Shown here piece by piece: positions 10,486 to 19,803 of a stretch of 64,000 nt of DNA. The stretch spans positions 853,032-917,031 of the forward strand of contig NZ_JBFEFI010000002.1 in NCBI RefSeq assembly GCF_040717535.1, read 5' to 3'. A model generated the notes under the pieces. That model was not told the DNA's origin. It was given only the letters and a program-made list of their open reading frames with translations, and searched no databases. A program made the translations under genes and the position numbers. Position 1 is the first letter of the stretch. Each line of letters begins with the position of its first letter. This DNA is from Thalassoglobus sp. JC818. Lineage in GTDB: Bacteria > Planctomycetota > Planctomycetia > Planctomycetales > Planctomycetaceae.

Positions 10486-11145
10486 ATGTCCGAAAACTCC
10501 ATCTGGCCGCAACATGAGATTACTCAAAACCTCGTACGCGAAGTCGCGAACGGGAACGAGACGGCCGTCAACGACTTGCTGGAGCGGCATCGTCAAGCGC
10601 TGCGCCGATTGATCCACTTCCGTCTCGATCGCCAAATCGCAGATCGAGTTGATGCCAGCGATGTTGTGCAAGACGTTCTCCTCGAAGCGAGTCGACGCCT
10701 GAAAGATTACGTCTCCGATCCGAAGATGCCGTTTCACCTGTGGGTTCGGCAACTCGCCCAAGACCGGATGATCGACTTACACCGTCGACACCATGCTCAG
10801 AAACGGTCCGTCGACAAAGAGCAGAGGTTGCAATCGCCGGCATTTGGCGATCGCTCTTCACTCAATCTCGCTGCGCAGCTACGAGATGATCAACTGACTC
10901 CCGCCGCGGCGATGATTCGCAAGGAACTCGAAGAACGATTCCTTCAGGCTCTCGAACAGTTGGACGAAAACGAGCGCGAAATCATCGTGATGCGGCACGT
11001 GGAGCATCTCGGGAATGGAGAAATTGCCGAAGCACTTGAACTGTCACCGGCAGCGGCAGGCATGCGGTATCTTCGGGCGATCCGCAGACTCAAAGCGGTT
11101 CTCACAGCCTCAGATTCGGATTCAGAGTCTGCGTCCGAATCATGA
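10486..11145 (+). CDS. ECF-like sigma-70 family sigma factor
   Basis: 219 residues. Region 2 is evident (HRQALRRLIHFRLDRQIADRVDASDVVQDVLLEASRRL), followed by the HLWVRQLAQDRMIDLHRR stretch. Region 4 lies at about residues 145-205: LEQLDENEREIIVMRHVEHLGNGEIAEALELS with a helix-turn-helix. The ATG at 10486 has an AGGA six bases upstream; an in-frame start at 10420 lacks this. The C-terminus is a serine-acidic tail (SDSDSESASES), unusual for a sigma factor. No anti-sigma gene is next to it. The gene ends one base before the convergent metallophosphoesterase gene. Targets unknown. Confidence 0.9.
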   Translation: MSENSIWPQHEITQNLVREVANGNETAVNDLLERHRQALRRLIHFRLDRQIADRVDASDVVQDVLLEASRRLKDYVSDPKMPFHLWVRQLAQDRMIDLHRRHHAQKRSVDKEQRLQSPAFGDRSSLNLAAQLRDDQLTPAAAMIRKELEERFLQALEQLDENEREIIVMRHVEHLGNGEIAEALELSPAAAGMRYLRAIRRLKAVLTASDSDSESASES

Positions 11146-11146
11146 C

Positions 11147-12388
11147 TCAGGAAGAATGACGTTCGCCGTGAAGCGTGATTCTCGTGACCTCCGGCAGGCA
11201 TCGAATCCGCAGTGGGTGTCGTCCGGCGAGTCCTCGCGAAACGTGCATCATCGAAGGGGGTTCATCGAATAGTCCCGAAGCATATTTCGTGTCGTGTCGA
11301 CTCGGAGAGTACAGCGGGCCAATGATCGGCAGTTGCACCTGTCCGCCGTGATTGTGCCCCGAAAGCACGAGATTGACTCGCTGTTGCTTGGCTGATGAAA
11401 ACCGGTCCGGTGTGTGAGCCAACAGCAATTTGAAATCAGCAGCAGTCGAAAATTTCGGCTCCTCACCCATCCAGGGAGTTTCATCTCCCCCGATTTCAAG
11501 TCGGCTACCATCGACGTCGAGCATCACGGTACGAGATGAGACATCGACCCAGTTCAGGTCGGTGATCGCCTTTCGGATTGATGCTGGCTCCTGATACCAG
11601 TCGTGATTTCCGAGAATGAAGTAGTTGCCCAGTCGTCCCGTCAATTTCCCCAGTGTGTCCGGAATCCAGTCTGTCAGAGGCTGGCTGTCGATCAGGTCTC
11701 CGGTAAAGCAAACGAGGTCAACGGAGTCGTTGGAAATGATCTCGCACACTTCCACGAAGAATTCTTTGGTGATCGTTCCGAGAAAGTGCCAGTCGGAAAT
11801 GTGCAGGATCGTCAGCTCCTCAAGCTCTTCGGGGAGCCCCCCGAGGTGGAATGTTTTCTCGTTAAATTCCACGCGAAGTTGTTCATTCCCCGGCAGACGG
11901 GCCAGCCGTTGATATTTCCCTGAGCTCACCAGGGATGAATTCGTCCGGTTGGAAATCTCTTCAACGCGAGACTCAGTAACCACCATCGTTGAAGGGCTCT
12001 GTCTCAATTGATATCGAATCGTTTGGACAAGCAGCTTCGCCAGACCGATTGAGCAAAACCCGACAAGCCCCCACATCCACGGATTCAAATTTTCCCAGCT
12101 TCCCCCGAAAAGTAGGCCGGGACCTGCGATCCCCAACCAGAAGACGAGAACGACGGGAACGAGCACCACGAAAAAGTCATGCACGATTCGCAGCTTCTGA
12201 AGGGTTGAGCAACGTTGCGGGAATGAATGTGTCCAGTTGACATAAGTGACCCACAGAGCAGCATTTCCGATCGAAAGCAGCCCCAACACAATCAGATTGG
12301 TCACGCTCCAGAAGACTGATGAGGTCTGGATAGATGTGGCTGCCAGAACACCAGATGTGCAGATGTTGAGCATTTCAGCCAATGTCAT
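11147..12388 (-). CDS. Membrane-anchored metallophosphoesterase (YkuE-like)
   Basis: 413 residues. The first 125 residues contain three to four predicted membrane helices (e.g. around LIVLGLLSIGNAALWVTYV and FFVVLVPVVLVFWLGIAG). The soluble part is a calcineurin-type phosphoesterase with all metal motifs in order: HISDWHF, FTGDLID, ILGNHDWY, LLAHTPD and LSGHNHGGQ. This architecture is common in bacterial YkuE-type phosphohydrolases, some acting on lipid or nucleotide substrates; the substrate here is not known. It is tail to tail with the sigma factor gene with a single base between the stops. Confidence 0.88.
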   Translation of the reverse strand: MTLAEMLNICTSGVLAATSIQTSSVFWSVTNLIVLGLLSIGNAALWVTYVNWTHSFPQRCSTLQKLRIVHDFFVVLVPVVLVFWLGIAGPGLLFGGSWENLNPWMWGLVGFCSIGLAKLLVQTIRYQLRQSPSTMVVTESRVEEISNRTNSSLVSSGKYQRLARLPGNEQLRVEFNEKTFHLGGLPEELEELTILHISDWHFLGTITKEFFVEVCEIISNDSVDLVCFTGDLIDSQPLTDWIPDTLGKLTGRLGNYFILGNHDWYQEPASIRKAITDLNWVDVSSRTVMLDVDGSRLEIGGDETPWMGEEPKFSTAADFKLLLAHTPDRFSSAKQQRVNLVLSGHNHGGQVQLPIIGPLYSPSRHDTKYASGLFDEPPSMMHVSRGLAGRHPLRIRCLPEVTRITLHGERHSS

Positions 12389-12851
12389 AAGGGTTGAGAA
12401 CAGAGATGGCCACCGCTTGGTGAGTCAACGCGGACGAGTCTATCGCATTCACAAACCTTTGCCTGCCTGAGACGCACAATTTCGACAGCGAATCAGCTAA
12501 TGTTCACAAGCCACGTAAATTCAGGGTTGGTGATGTTCATGTATCGGGCATCAAATCAAATTCTGCCGTTCTGACTTCTTGAAACTGGATCGAGTGAGGC
12601 TAGAGCATGTTCTGATTTTGTGAGTACGATCTCGCACGAGCAAGCACAGCCTTTTAACTTCTGGAACAGTGCAAGCGAGTGCACAGGAAAGAGCAACTTG
12701 CTCTAGGCCCGCAATTCCCCAAGACTTTTCCGGTCTGATCGTTTAACATTCGCCGAGCGGAGATCGCCCGATTGTTCTTGTATTGCTGGCGATGTTCGCT
12801 CATTTATTCCTGCAACTTCGACGATTTCACAGCCACTCACCCATACTGACA
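12389..12851. other. Intergenic region between divergent metallophosphoesterase and miaB
   Basis: 463 bases. It must hold the promoters of both divergent genes and contains dispersed repeat copy B. TAGAGCA at 12601-12607 is an inverted match to TGCTCTA at 12699-12705, so copy B may be bounded by short terminal inverted repeats. No convincing gene. Confidence 0.6.
12626..12705 (-). repeat. Dispersed repeat copy B
   Basis: 80 bases, differing from copy A (4254-4333) at only 4 positions. In the minus orientation it begins TAGAGCAAGTTGCTCTTT like copy A, but here no gene ends at the TAG. It shows that the element also exists outside gene ends. Confidence 0.85.
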
Positions 12852-14438
12852 ATGTCTCAATCCAACACTCCCCACAACGGCAAACTGTACATTGAAACCG
12901 TTGGCTGCCAGATGAACGTTCTGGACAGCGAGCTTGTCGTGGCTGCTCTCAAGCAACAGGGGTACGACCTCTGCGACGATCCGAATTCCGCAGACACGAT
13001 TCTGTTCAACACGTGCAGTGTCCGCGAGCACGCTGAGCACAAGACCTACAGCTCAGTCGGTCGCTTTAAGTACGGGAAGCGAAAACGCCCCAATCTGGTG
13101 ATCGGAGTCATCGGCTGCATGGCTCAGCAGGATCAAGACAAGGTCTTCCAGAAAGCTCCGCATGTCGACCTTGTCGTCGGGACCGGTCAGCTTGCTGAAA
13201 TTCCGACACTCGTCGACGAGGTTCGCAGCACGCGCAAGAAACAACTGGCCGTCTCACTGAAGCGAAAAGAGGGAAGTCGGGACGAAGTCGCTGGCAGCTT
13301 CGAAAGCTACGATCCGCTCCGAGATCCGACAATGCGTCCCAGCCCGTGGCAGGCGTTTGTAAGAATTATGATCGGCTGCGACAAATTCTGCACGTATTGC
13401 GTGGTGCCGAACACCCGCGGTCCGGAGCAGTCGCGATCGCCTGTTCAGATTCTTTCAGAGGTGAAGACACTCGCCAATCAGGGGGTGAAGGAGATCACGT
13501 TTCTCGGGCAAACGGTCAATTCCTACTCACACACCGAAGGGGGCAAGACCTATCGCCTGAGCGATCTCATCGCCCTCGTGCACGACACTCCCGGAATCGA
13601 GCGGATTAAGTTTGTCACGAACTATCCGAAAGACATGACGGTCGATCTGCTGGAAGCAATCCGCGACCTTCCGAAAGTCTCTCGCTACTTGCATGTCCCT
13701 CTACAGCATGGTTGTGATTCGCAGCTGAAGCTGATGAAACGAGGATATACGGTTGCAGACTACCGAGAAATGATGGGGCGCATCCGTGAGTATCTCCCGG
13801 ACTGTTCCGTCTCCAGCGACTTCATTGTCGGATTCTGTCAGGAGACAGAAGAGGCATTCCAGAAGTGCCTCGACTCCGTCAACGAGTTTCGCTTCAAGAA
13901 CAGCTTTATTTTCAAGTACAGCCCTCGGCCTGGAACCAAGGCGTTTGCTCTGTACGAAGACGACGTCCCAGAACTGGTCAAAAAACGACGTAACAACGAA
14001 CTTCTCAAGCTGCAAAACGAAATCAGTGGTGAAGACAACGCTGAGTTCATCGGTCGTAAAGTGGAAGTCCTCGTAGAAGGTCCGAGCAAGTGGGCCAACA
14101 AGGAAACTCGAAAAACGGAGGATTCCTCCTCAACGCAAAACCTTCCAGGGTGGCACGGCGGTGCGGAACCTGTTGGAGGTTCAGAAGCAGCCAAAGAGCC
14201 AGAACTAATCCAGCTGGGGAGTGACTCTCCTAAGGAAACGATCTCGGAGCCGACTCAACAACAGCTCGTCGGTCGAACAAAATGTGATCGCATCGTCGTC
14301 TTTGAAGGGAACCCGAGGTTGTCGGGAACTTTGGCGGACATCGAAGTCTATGATGTCACGCAGACAACTCTTCTCGGTGAAATCGTCACACACCATCTTC
14401 AGCCCGGGTCATCACCCCTCTTGCCGATCCTGGGATGA
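12852..14438 (+). CDS. miaB: tRNA-2-methylthio-N6-dimethylallyladenosine synthase, with TRAM-region insertion
   Basis: 528 residues. Methylthiolates i6A37 of tRNAs reading UNN codons. The N-terminal cluster-binding cysteines are in GCQMN, CSVRE and GCMAQ (about residues 18, 54 and 88); the radical-SAM motif CDKFCTYC is at about residue 175. Family blocks LGQTVNSY, LHVPLQHG and SDFIVGFCQET follow. The ATG at 12852 gives the standard N-terminus; 12783 would add 23 unlikely residues. The C-terminal TRAM domain is interrupted after VLVEGPSK by roughly 55-60 residues of low-complexity sequence (rich in E, S, G, Q) before GRTKCDRIVVF resumes. Typical MiaB proteins are about 440-480 residues. Confidence 0.93.
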   Translation: MSQSNTPHNGKLYIETVGCQMNVLDSELVVAALKQQGYDLCDDPNSADTILFNTCSVREHAEHKTYSSVGRFKYGKRKRPNLVIGVIGCMAQQDQDKVFQKAPHVDLVVGTGQLAEIPTLVDEVRSTRKKQLAVSLKRKEGSRDEVAGSFESYDPLRDPTMRPSPWQAFVRIMIGCDKFCTYCVVPNTRGPEQSRSPVQILSEVKTLANQGVKEITFLGQTVNSYSHTEGGKTYRLSDLIALVHDTPGIERIKFVTNYPKDMTVDLLEAIRDLPKVSRYLHVPLQHGCDSQLKLMKRGYTVADYREMMGRIREYLPDCSVSSDFIVGFCQETEEAFQKCLDSVNEFRFKNSFIFKYSPRPGTKAFALYEDDVPELVKKRRNNELLKLQNEISGEDNAEFIGRKVEVLVEGPSKWANKETRKTEDSSSTQNLPGWHGGAEPVGGSEAAKEPELIQLGSDSPKETISEPTQQQLVGRTKCDRIVVFEGNPRLSGTLADIEVYDVTQTTLLGEIVTHHLQPGSSPLLPILG

Positions 14439-14612
14439 TCGATTTGCAACACACTTGAGTGATCTGAAATCATCTCGCGGCTGTGGTTGCGGGCATGAGA
14501 TTTCGGACAGGTGTAAACAGTTGTTTCCACAATGAGTTACCGACGTTTGGCGCGTTCTAAATTAGTCGTCGTCCCATTCTGTGAAAGATTTCGACAGACA
14601 TTCGCGGGTTTC

Positions 14613-14636
14613 CGATGATGCGTTTTTGCATCATCG
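14613..14636 (+). terminator. Perfect hairpin downstream of miaB
   Basis: Arms CGATGATGC (14613-14621) and GCATCATCG (14628-14636) with a GTTTTT loop, 175 bases after the miaB stop. There is no long T run after it, so it could be a factor-assisted terminator or a regulatory hairpin. Confidence 0.4.
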
Positions 14637-14865
14637 TGTTGCAACGCTCTCGACAAACACTCCCTTATTGATGTCCATTGTCATGAATGTTCTCTGTCGT
14701 CTGGACGAGATAGTCCACTGCTTCGCATGACACGACAGGAAAAATTCACACCCCGTACCGGTTTTCGAATGAGCAAGTTTGTCGTGTTGCTTTTTTCGGA
14801 CGACGACCTGTGAAGAAGAGAAACTGGCCGCTCGACGACATAAATTCCTACGATTCTCGTTCGTG

Positions 14866-14889
14866 GAAATTTCTGAATTCAGAATTTTC
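14866..14889. promoter_or_regulatory. Palindrome upstream of cpaE (possible operator)
   Basis: A 24-base palindrome with one symmetric mismatch pair. The core TTCTGAATTCAGAA (14871-14884) is perfectly self-complementary. It lies 110 bases before the cpaE start, a suitable place for a dimeric regulator of the pilus operon. Confidence 0.4.
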
Positions 14890-14999
14890 TGCCCGCCATG
14901 CAGCTAACTTCAAAGTAGCCTTCTGGAGACTTGGATAACGTATGAGATCAGCCAGTGCTGATGTCTTCGTGGACAAGAAGGGCGTACCCAGAGGTTAAG

Positions 15000-16220
15000 A
15001 TGAAAGCACTGGTTGTCAGCGACGATGTTGGAAGTGCAACCCAACTTCATGAAGTCTTAAACGCAAACAGGCGGATTAAGGAGTGTGTCACGCGACCTTG
15101 GCGGACGCTCCACGAGGTGCCGAGCGAGCAGGGTGATCAGTATCACATTGTTTTTGCGGTCATCGATCAAAACTCACAATCTGCCGGGCAACAGCTTCAA
15201 AGCGTGCGCAAGAAGTTTGATTCTTTCTTGGTCGTCGTCGGTCACGCTGACTCTTCAGAGGACGTTATCAGATTGCTCCATCAAGGAGCTGATGACTTCG
15301 TCGATCTCCGAAGAGATATGTCATCCCAGATCACTGAGTTGATCTCTTCGGCAAAGACGCGAATCGGAATTGACTCGACACCACAAAATGTGATCGGAGT
15401 TGTCGGCGCAGTTGGAGGATGTGGAACAACAACTTTTGCTGTGAATCTCGCTGCCGGCATTGCACAAAATCGGCAGCGCTGTGCGCTTCTTGATTTCGTC
15501 TGCCAGCAGGGTGATGTCGGTCGATTCCTGGGGATCAACTCGAATCACTCGCTCCAGGAACTTTGTGCGAACTCGTCCTTTGTCGATGGGACGATGCTCG
15601 AACGGTCAATGTCCAAGTCGTGTGCCGGGCTCGAAGTTCTTCCATCGGTCGGACACTACGGTGATCGAAGTCAACCTGATGTGTCAGACCTGAGACATCT
15701 CATTTCTGTCGCATTGGAAAAGCATGACGACATAGTGATCGATCTCGGATCGTGCCGCGAAGTGCAGGGGTATTCAAGCATCCTCGAGCAAACGACAACC
15801 ATTCTCTTAACTGTGCGTCCAGACTTTTCTTCGGTCTGTCGAGCAAGAAACGCCTTGGACTATTTTAAGACACTCGGATTAAACGACGAGACCATTGAAA
15901 TCGTCTGTTCGCGAATGGGAATGCCGGGCCATCTTGAGCAAAAACAAGCTGAGAAAATTCTGGGACGGCCCATTTCGCACACGCTCCCTGAAGAGATTTC
16001 TCAGGTCAATCATGCGATCAATTGTGGCGTTGCGCTCGTGATGGAGTCGCCGAAGTGTAAATACAGTCGGGCACTAAATCGGATTACACATAGCCTGCTC
16101 GAACGCAACCAGAGTGAGAAGACCCAAGACAAGAAAGCGGCAACTGCTCGAGAGACTGTGGGGCTTGCTCAACGAGGTGTTCAGTTAATTAAACAGACAA
16201 TGGGTTGTTTCTATCTCTAA
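15000..16220 (+). CDS. cpaE: Pilus assembly ATPase-like localisation protein CpaE/TadZ
   Basis: 406 residues. An N-terminal receiver-like domain (about 1-115, lacking a clear phospho-acceptor pattern) is followed by a MinD/ParA-type domain. In other bacteria TadZ/CpaE sets the polar position of the Flp pilus machine. The P-loop region reads GAVGGCGTTTFA (about residue 135): both the signature lysine and the P-loop lysine of the deviant Walker A motif are replaced, so ATP hydrolysis is doubtful. Atypical P-loops are known in TadZ. The ATG at 15000 has AGAGG upstream and is preferred to 14955. First gene of the tad operon; cpaF follows after 96 bases. Confidence 0.85.
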   Translation: MKALVVSDDVGSATQLHEVLNANRRIKECVTRPWRTLHEVPSEQGDQYHIVFAVIDQNSQSAGQQLQSVRKKFDSFLVVVGHADSSEDVIRLLHQGADDFVDLRRDMSSQITELISSAKTRIGIDSTPQNVIGVVGAVGGCGTTTFAVNLAAGIAQNRQRCALLDFVCQQGDVGRFLGINSNHSLQELCANSSFVDGTMLERSMSKSCAGLEVLPSVGHYGDRSQPDVSDLRHLISVALEKHDDIVIDLGSCREVQGYSSILEQTTTILLTVRPDFSSVCRARNALDYFKTLGLNDETIEIVCSRMGMPGHLEQKQAEKILGRPISHTLPEEISQVNHAINCGVALVMESPKCKYSRALNRITHSLLERNQSEKTQDKKAATARETVGLAQRGVQLIKQTMGCFYL

Positions 16221-16316
16221 GGGGCAGTCGATGTCGAATTGCTGAACAGTGTGAATTGAAGGAACTCCTTAAGGCGACCGCAACGGTCACTGAATTCCGT
16301 TGACTAGAGGGTAATC

Positions 16317-17678
16317 ATGAGTGCCGGCCAAAAGACTGCAAATCATCCTGGAAGTGGTTCGAGTGATGCGAATCGCTCTCGCTTCCTGGCGATCAAAAAG
16401 GACATTCACAAGCACTTGATCGAAGCCCTCGATTTCGATTCGATCAGTGGGCTGAACGATTACGAGATGCGTCGGCAACTTCGAGTCGGGATCGAAGACC
16501 TCTGCCGCTTCCGCGGAGATGTGCTTTCTCACGAAGATCAAAAACGGCTCGTTGAAGAAGTCATCGACGAAACGCTTGGATTGGGGCCACTGGAACCACT
16601 GTTGCGTGATCCGACAATCAGCGACATTCTCATTGATGGCCCGGAAAAAGTTTACATCGAACGACGAGGGCAACTCGAAGACACGAACGTTCGATTTCAT
16701 GACGAAGATCATCTCATCGAAATTGTTCAGAGAATTGCGAGCAAAGTCGGCCGCCGTCTCGATGAGTCCAGCCCGATGGTTGATGCACGTCTGTCCGATG
16801 GAAGTCGCGTCAACGCCGTGATTCGACCGTTGGCTCTGGCAGGTGCACTCGTTTCCATCCGTCGCTTTGGAAATCGTCCGCTTGAAATTCAAGACTTGAT
16901 CGCCCGCGGTGCGATGACCAAAGAGATGAGCAGGTTCCTCATGGCCTGCGTTCGTTCGCGTCTGAACGTCGTTGTTTCTGGGGGAACCGGCAGCGGAAAG
17001 TCCACGCTTCTCAATGTTCTCTCAGGGTTCATCCCGACACGTGAGCGAATTGTCACGATCGAAGATGCTGCAGAGCTTCAGCTCGATCAACCTCGTGTGG
17101 CCCGGATGGAAACTCGACCACCCAATCTCGAGGGAAAAGGCGAGATCACTGCTCGTGAGCTTCTGAAAAACTCTCTTCGAATGCGACCAGATCGAATCAT
17201 CATCGGAGAATGTCGAGGAGTCGAAGCGTTCGACATGCTTCAAGCGATGACGACCGGGCACTCAGGAAGCTTGACGACAATACACGCAAACTCGGCTCGC
17301 GACTCATTTCGCCGACTTGAGATGCTCGTTGGGATGGCCGGGTTTGATCTTCCTTCCTGGCTGATCAACGAGCTCATCGGATCTGCAATTCAGATCGTCG
17401 TGCACTGCGAGCGACTTTCAAATGGTGAGCGAAAAGTGACTCAAATTACAGAGCTCACCGGAACGAACGGAAGCGTGATTGAATCACATGACATCTTCAC
17501 CTTCCGAAAAACTGGCGTCTCGGCTGATGGAGCGGTCACTGGAGTGTTTAGTGCAACCGGCATTCGTCCACGTTGCCTGGAGCAACTCAGAGTTGCCGGC
17601 TCGGAACTCTCACATGAAATGTTTGAAGAAAAAGAACTCCACCCCGAACGTATTGATCGCGTCGCTGCGATTGTCTGA
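16317..17678 (+). CDS. cpaF: Flp pilus assembly ATPase CpaF/TadA
   Basis: 453 residues, a type II/IV secretion ATPase that powers pilin export. N-terminal helical region, then the family block [19 protein letters not shown]. Walker A is [15 protein letters not shown] (about residue 220), an Asp box lies around [12 protein letters not shown], and Walker B is [12 protein letters not shown], followed by the histidine box [13 protein letters not shown]. All catalytic elements are intact, in contrast to CpaE. The ATG at 16317 has GAGGG seven bases upstream. tadB starts 8 bases after its stop, so the genes are in one operon. Confidence 0.95.
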   Translation: MSAGQKTANHPGSGSSDANRSRFLAIKKDIHKHLIEALDFDSISGLNDYEMRRQLRVGIEDLCRFRGDVLSHEDQKRLVEEVIDETLGLGPLEPLLRDPTISDILIDGPEKVYIERRGQLEDTNVRFHDEDHLIEIVQRIASKVGRRLDESSPMVDARLSDGSRVNAVIRPLALAGALVSIRRFGNRPLEIQDLIARGAMTKEMSRFLMACVRSRLNVVVSGGTGSGKSTLLNVLSGFIPTRERIVTIEDAAELQLDQPRVARMETRPPNLEGKGEITARELLKNSLRMRPDRIIIGECRGVEAFDMLQAMTTGHSGSLTTIHANSARDSFRRLEMLVGMAGFDLPSWLINELIGSAIQIVVHCERLSNGERKVTQITELTGTNGSVIESHDIFTFRKTGVSADGAVTGVFSATGIRPRCLEQLRVAGSELSHEMFEEKELHPERIDRVAAIV

Positions 17679-17686
17679 GATCTGAC

Positions 17687-18646
17687 ATGGATATTTCCTC
17701 AATTTTCAGCTCCCCCCCAGCGATTGCTGCCGGACTGTCCATCATCGCTGTTGTCATGTTGATTGCGGACATGTTTTCGTCCAGTCGAAAACGTATCGAT
17801 CAGCGGGTCATCGAACAGCAGCGAAAACTGGTCCGCGAGCAGGTCAGTAAGTCACGGTTGTTCAAGGAGTGGAAAGCTGGCGGCGCGAGTGCCGGGGAAG
17901 AGTTCAATCCGAACTTTCAACAGAGACTCGAGTTGTATCTCGAGCAATCAGGGCTGCGGTTAACGGTGACGGATGTCTGCCGTCGATCGGTTCTCTTCGC
18001 AACGGTTGCTGGCGTGTTACCTGCGCTCTACTGCCATTACTCGATTACATTCGGGGCGATGTTAACGGGAGCGGTGATTCCATGGATTCACGTTGTGATT
18101 TCCCATCGTAAACGTATGCAGAAGCTCTCTGAACAGCTTCCCGAAGTTTTCGATTTCATGCGACGCTCCGTCCAGGCTGGGCAAACCATTCAAAACGCTT
18201 TGCAGATTGTGGCAAAGCAAACGAGCTCGCCTGTTTCGGATGAACTGACGTACTGCTGCGAACAGCAGAATCTCGGTTTGCCTTACGAGTTGACTCTGCG
18301 TGATATGGCCCAACGGACGGGCGTCGTCGAGTTTCAGCTCTTCTCTGTCGCGCTGCTGATGCAACGTCAAGCCGGTGGAGACCCGACAGAAGTCCTCGAG
18401 AACTTGGCAGAGCTTTCTCGAAAACGCGGAAAGCTTGCCATGAAGATTAAGGCGATCACAGGTGAAGGACGCATGCAGGCCAATGTGCTGTCGCTCATGC
18501 CGTTCGGTGCGTTTGTCGGAATTTATCTGCTCGACCGTCAGTACGCGAGCATTTTGTTGAACTATCCGTACCTGTTGGTCGGCCTGATCGTTGCCATTGC
18601 TACAGGAATTTTGTGGATTCGAAAGATCATTAACTTCGAGTACTAA
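17687..18646 (+). CDS. tadB: Flp pilus inner-membrane platform protein TadB
   Basis: 319 residues. One N-terminal membrane segment, two segments near residues 95-135, a type II secretion F domain (about 150-270: QLPEVFDFMRRSVQAGQTIQNALQIVAKQ... up to RGKLAMKIKAITGEGRMQA), and two C-terminal segments. This is the TadB layout. Together with TadC it forms the inner-membrane platform on which the CpaF ATPase acts. It starts 8 bases after cpaF; 152 bases separate it from tadC. Confidence 0.92.
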   Translation: MDISSIFSSPPAIAAGLSIIAVVMLIADMFSSSRKRIDQRVIEQQRKLVREQVSKSRLFKEWKAGGASAGEEFNPNFQQRLELYLEQSGLRLTVTDVCRRSVLFATVAGVLPALYCHYSITFGAMLTGAVIPWIHVVISHRKRMQKLSEQLPEVFDFMRRSVQAGQTIQNALQIVAKQTSSPVSDELTYCCEQQNLGLPYELTLRDMAQRTGVVEFQLFSVALLMQRQAGGDPTEVLENLAELSRKRGKLAMKIKAITGEGRMQANVLSLMPFGAFVGIYLLDRQYASILLNYPYLLVGLIVAIATGILWIRKIINFEY

Positions 18647-18798
18647 ATCGACGTGTTCACGAACTAGTAAAACTAAAGACCCAGGTCATAGCGACTGTGT
18701 CAGTCGTCTTGATGAACGATGTCCGCGACAGACTTTGTCGATTCCACATCCAGAAACAAACAAGACAGTGTTTTGGTTCACTACCTCCAGGTGAGATC

Positions 18799-19737
18799 AT
18801 GTTTCCTAGCCAGATCGTCAGTTCAATGGTCGCCTTCTGCGGTTTCGCAGGAGTGGTCTATGCGGTCTCGCATTTGTTCTTCAATAGTGACCATCGGACG
18901 CAACGGCGCGTTGAAGAAGCCTCTCGGCGTTTTAACCCGAATCAAGTTTCCGAGTCAAAACTCAAGAAGTTTGTGAAGTCGACCGTCGGAAGTGTTGCTT
19001 CCAAGCTTCCGGCCGGCAGTGAAATGTCGCTGAATGGAACCGTCAGCCAATTGGAAAGCAGGCTGAGACACGCAGGGTTCTATGGACGGCAGGCACAAGC
19101 TTACTACTTCATGGTGACGATTGGATTGACAGTGCTTCCAACTGTGATTGCGTTGTCGCTTTTGGCCTTCCGTCTCATCGGTGCTGAACTAGCCTTCTGG
19201 ATTTCACTGATCGGCGGGGGAATCGGAATGCTGGCTCCAGGGTTTTGGCTCGATCGAAAAAAGACGAAACGGCACCTCACGCTACTTAAGGGTCTTCCCG
19301 ATTTTCTGGACTTAATGATTACATGTCTGACCAGTGGGTTAAGTTTAGAATCTGCTCTTCAAAGAGTTTCCTCGGAAATTGGAAATGCGCACCCGGTGCT
19401 GTCACACGAGATGGCCCGTGTTCGCAGTGAGATCAATCTTGGAGCGTCAGTTGATCAGGCACTCATGAGTTTTGCTCATCGGAGTGATTGCGACGAGATC
19501 CTTTCTCTGGCGACTCTTTGTCAGCAAACCAGACAGTATGGAACCCGAATCTCTGATGCTTTTCGGTCCCATGCGGACTTGCTTCGAACCAAACGCGAAA
19601 TGAGGGCTGAAGAACGTGCTCAGAAAGCAGTTGTCAAAATTCTGATCCCAACATTGCTCCTCATTTTTCCTTCGGTGTTTGTTGTGCTCGCAGGACCAGC
19701 TGCCATTCAGATTTGGGAATACTTCGGAAATCAATAA
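18799..19737 (+). CDS. tadC: Flp pilus inner-membrane platform protein TadC
   Basis: 312 residues. An N-terminal membrane helix, two helices at about 105-160, a type II secretion F domain (GLPDFLDLMITCLTSGLSLESALQRVSSEIG through TRQYGTRISDAFRSHADLLRTKREMRAEERAQK) and a C-terminal helix: the TadC pattern. The ATG at 18799 is supported by CCAGGTGAG seven bases upstream; upstream in-frame starts from 18697 have no such site. Partner of TadB. Confidence 0.92.
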   Translation: MFPSQIVSSMVAFCGFAGVVYAVSHLFFNSDHRTQRRVEEASRRFNPNQVSESKLKKFVKSTVGSVASKLPAGSEMSLNGTVSQLESRLRHAGFYGRQAQAYYFMVTIGLTVLPTVIALSLLAFRLIGAELAFWISLIGGGIGMLAPGFWLDRKKTKRHLTLLKGLPDFLDLMITCLTSGLSLESALQRVSSEIGNAHPVLSHEMARVRSEINLGASVDQALMSFAHRSDCDEILSLATLCQQTRQYGTRISDAFRSHADLLRTKREMRAEERAQKAVVKILIPTLLLIFPSVFVVLAGPAAIQIWEYFGNQ

Positions 19738-19803
19738 TGCAAAACGTGAAGTGGTCTTCGTCCGGTTGCATAACCATCGAAGATCAGGACAAGCGAGCTT
19801 GAA

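Larger units (their letters stand above)
14439..14999 (+). other. Intergenic leader/promoter region of the tad operon
   Basis: 561 bases between miaB and cpaE. No Flp pilin or other gene could be found on either strand. It contains a perfect hairpin (14613-14636) and a 24-base near-perfect palindrome (14866-14889), annotated separately. Confidence 0.6.

Noticed and set aside
14439..14999. Search for a small flp pilin gene upstream of cpaE
   Set aside because: Only very short frames were found, none with a prepilin signal or hydrophobic helix.
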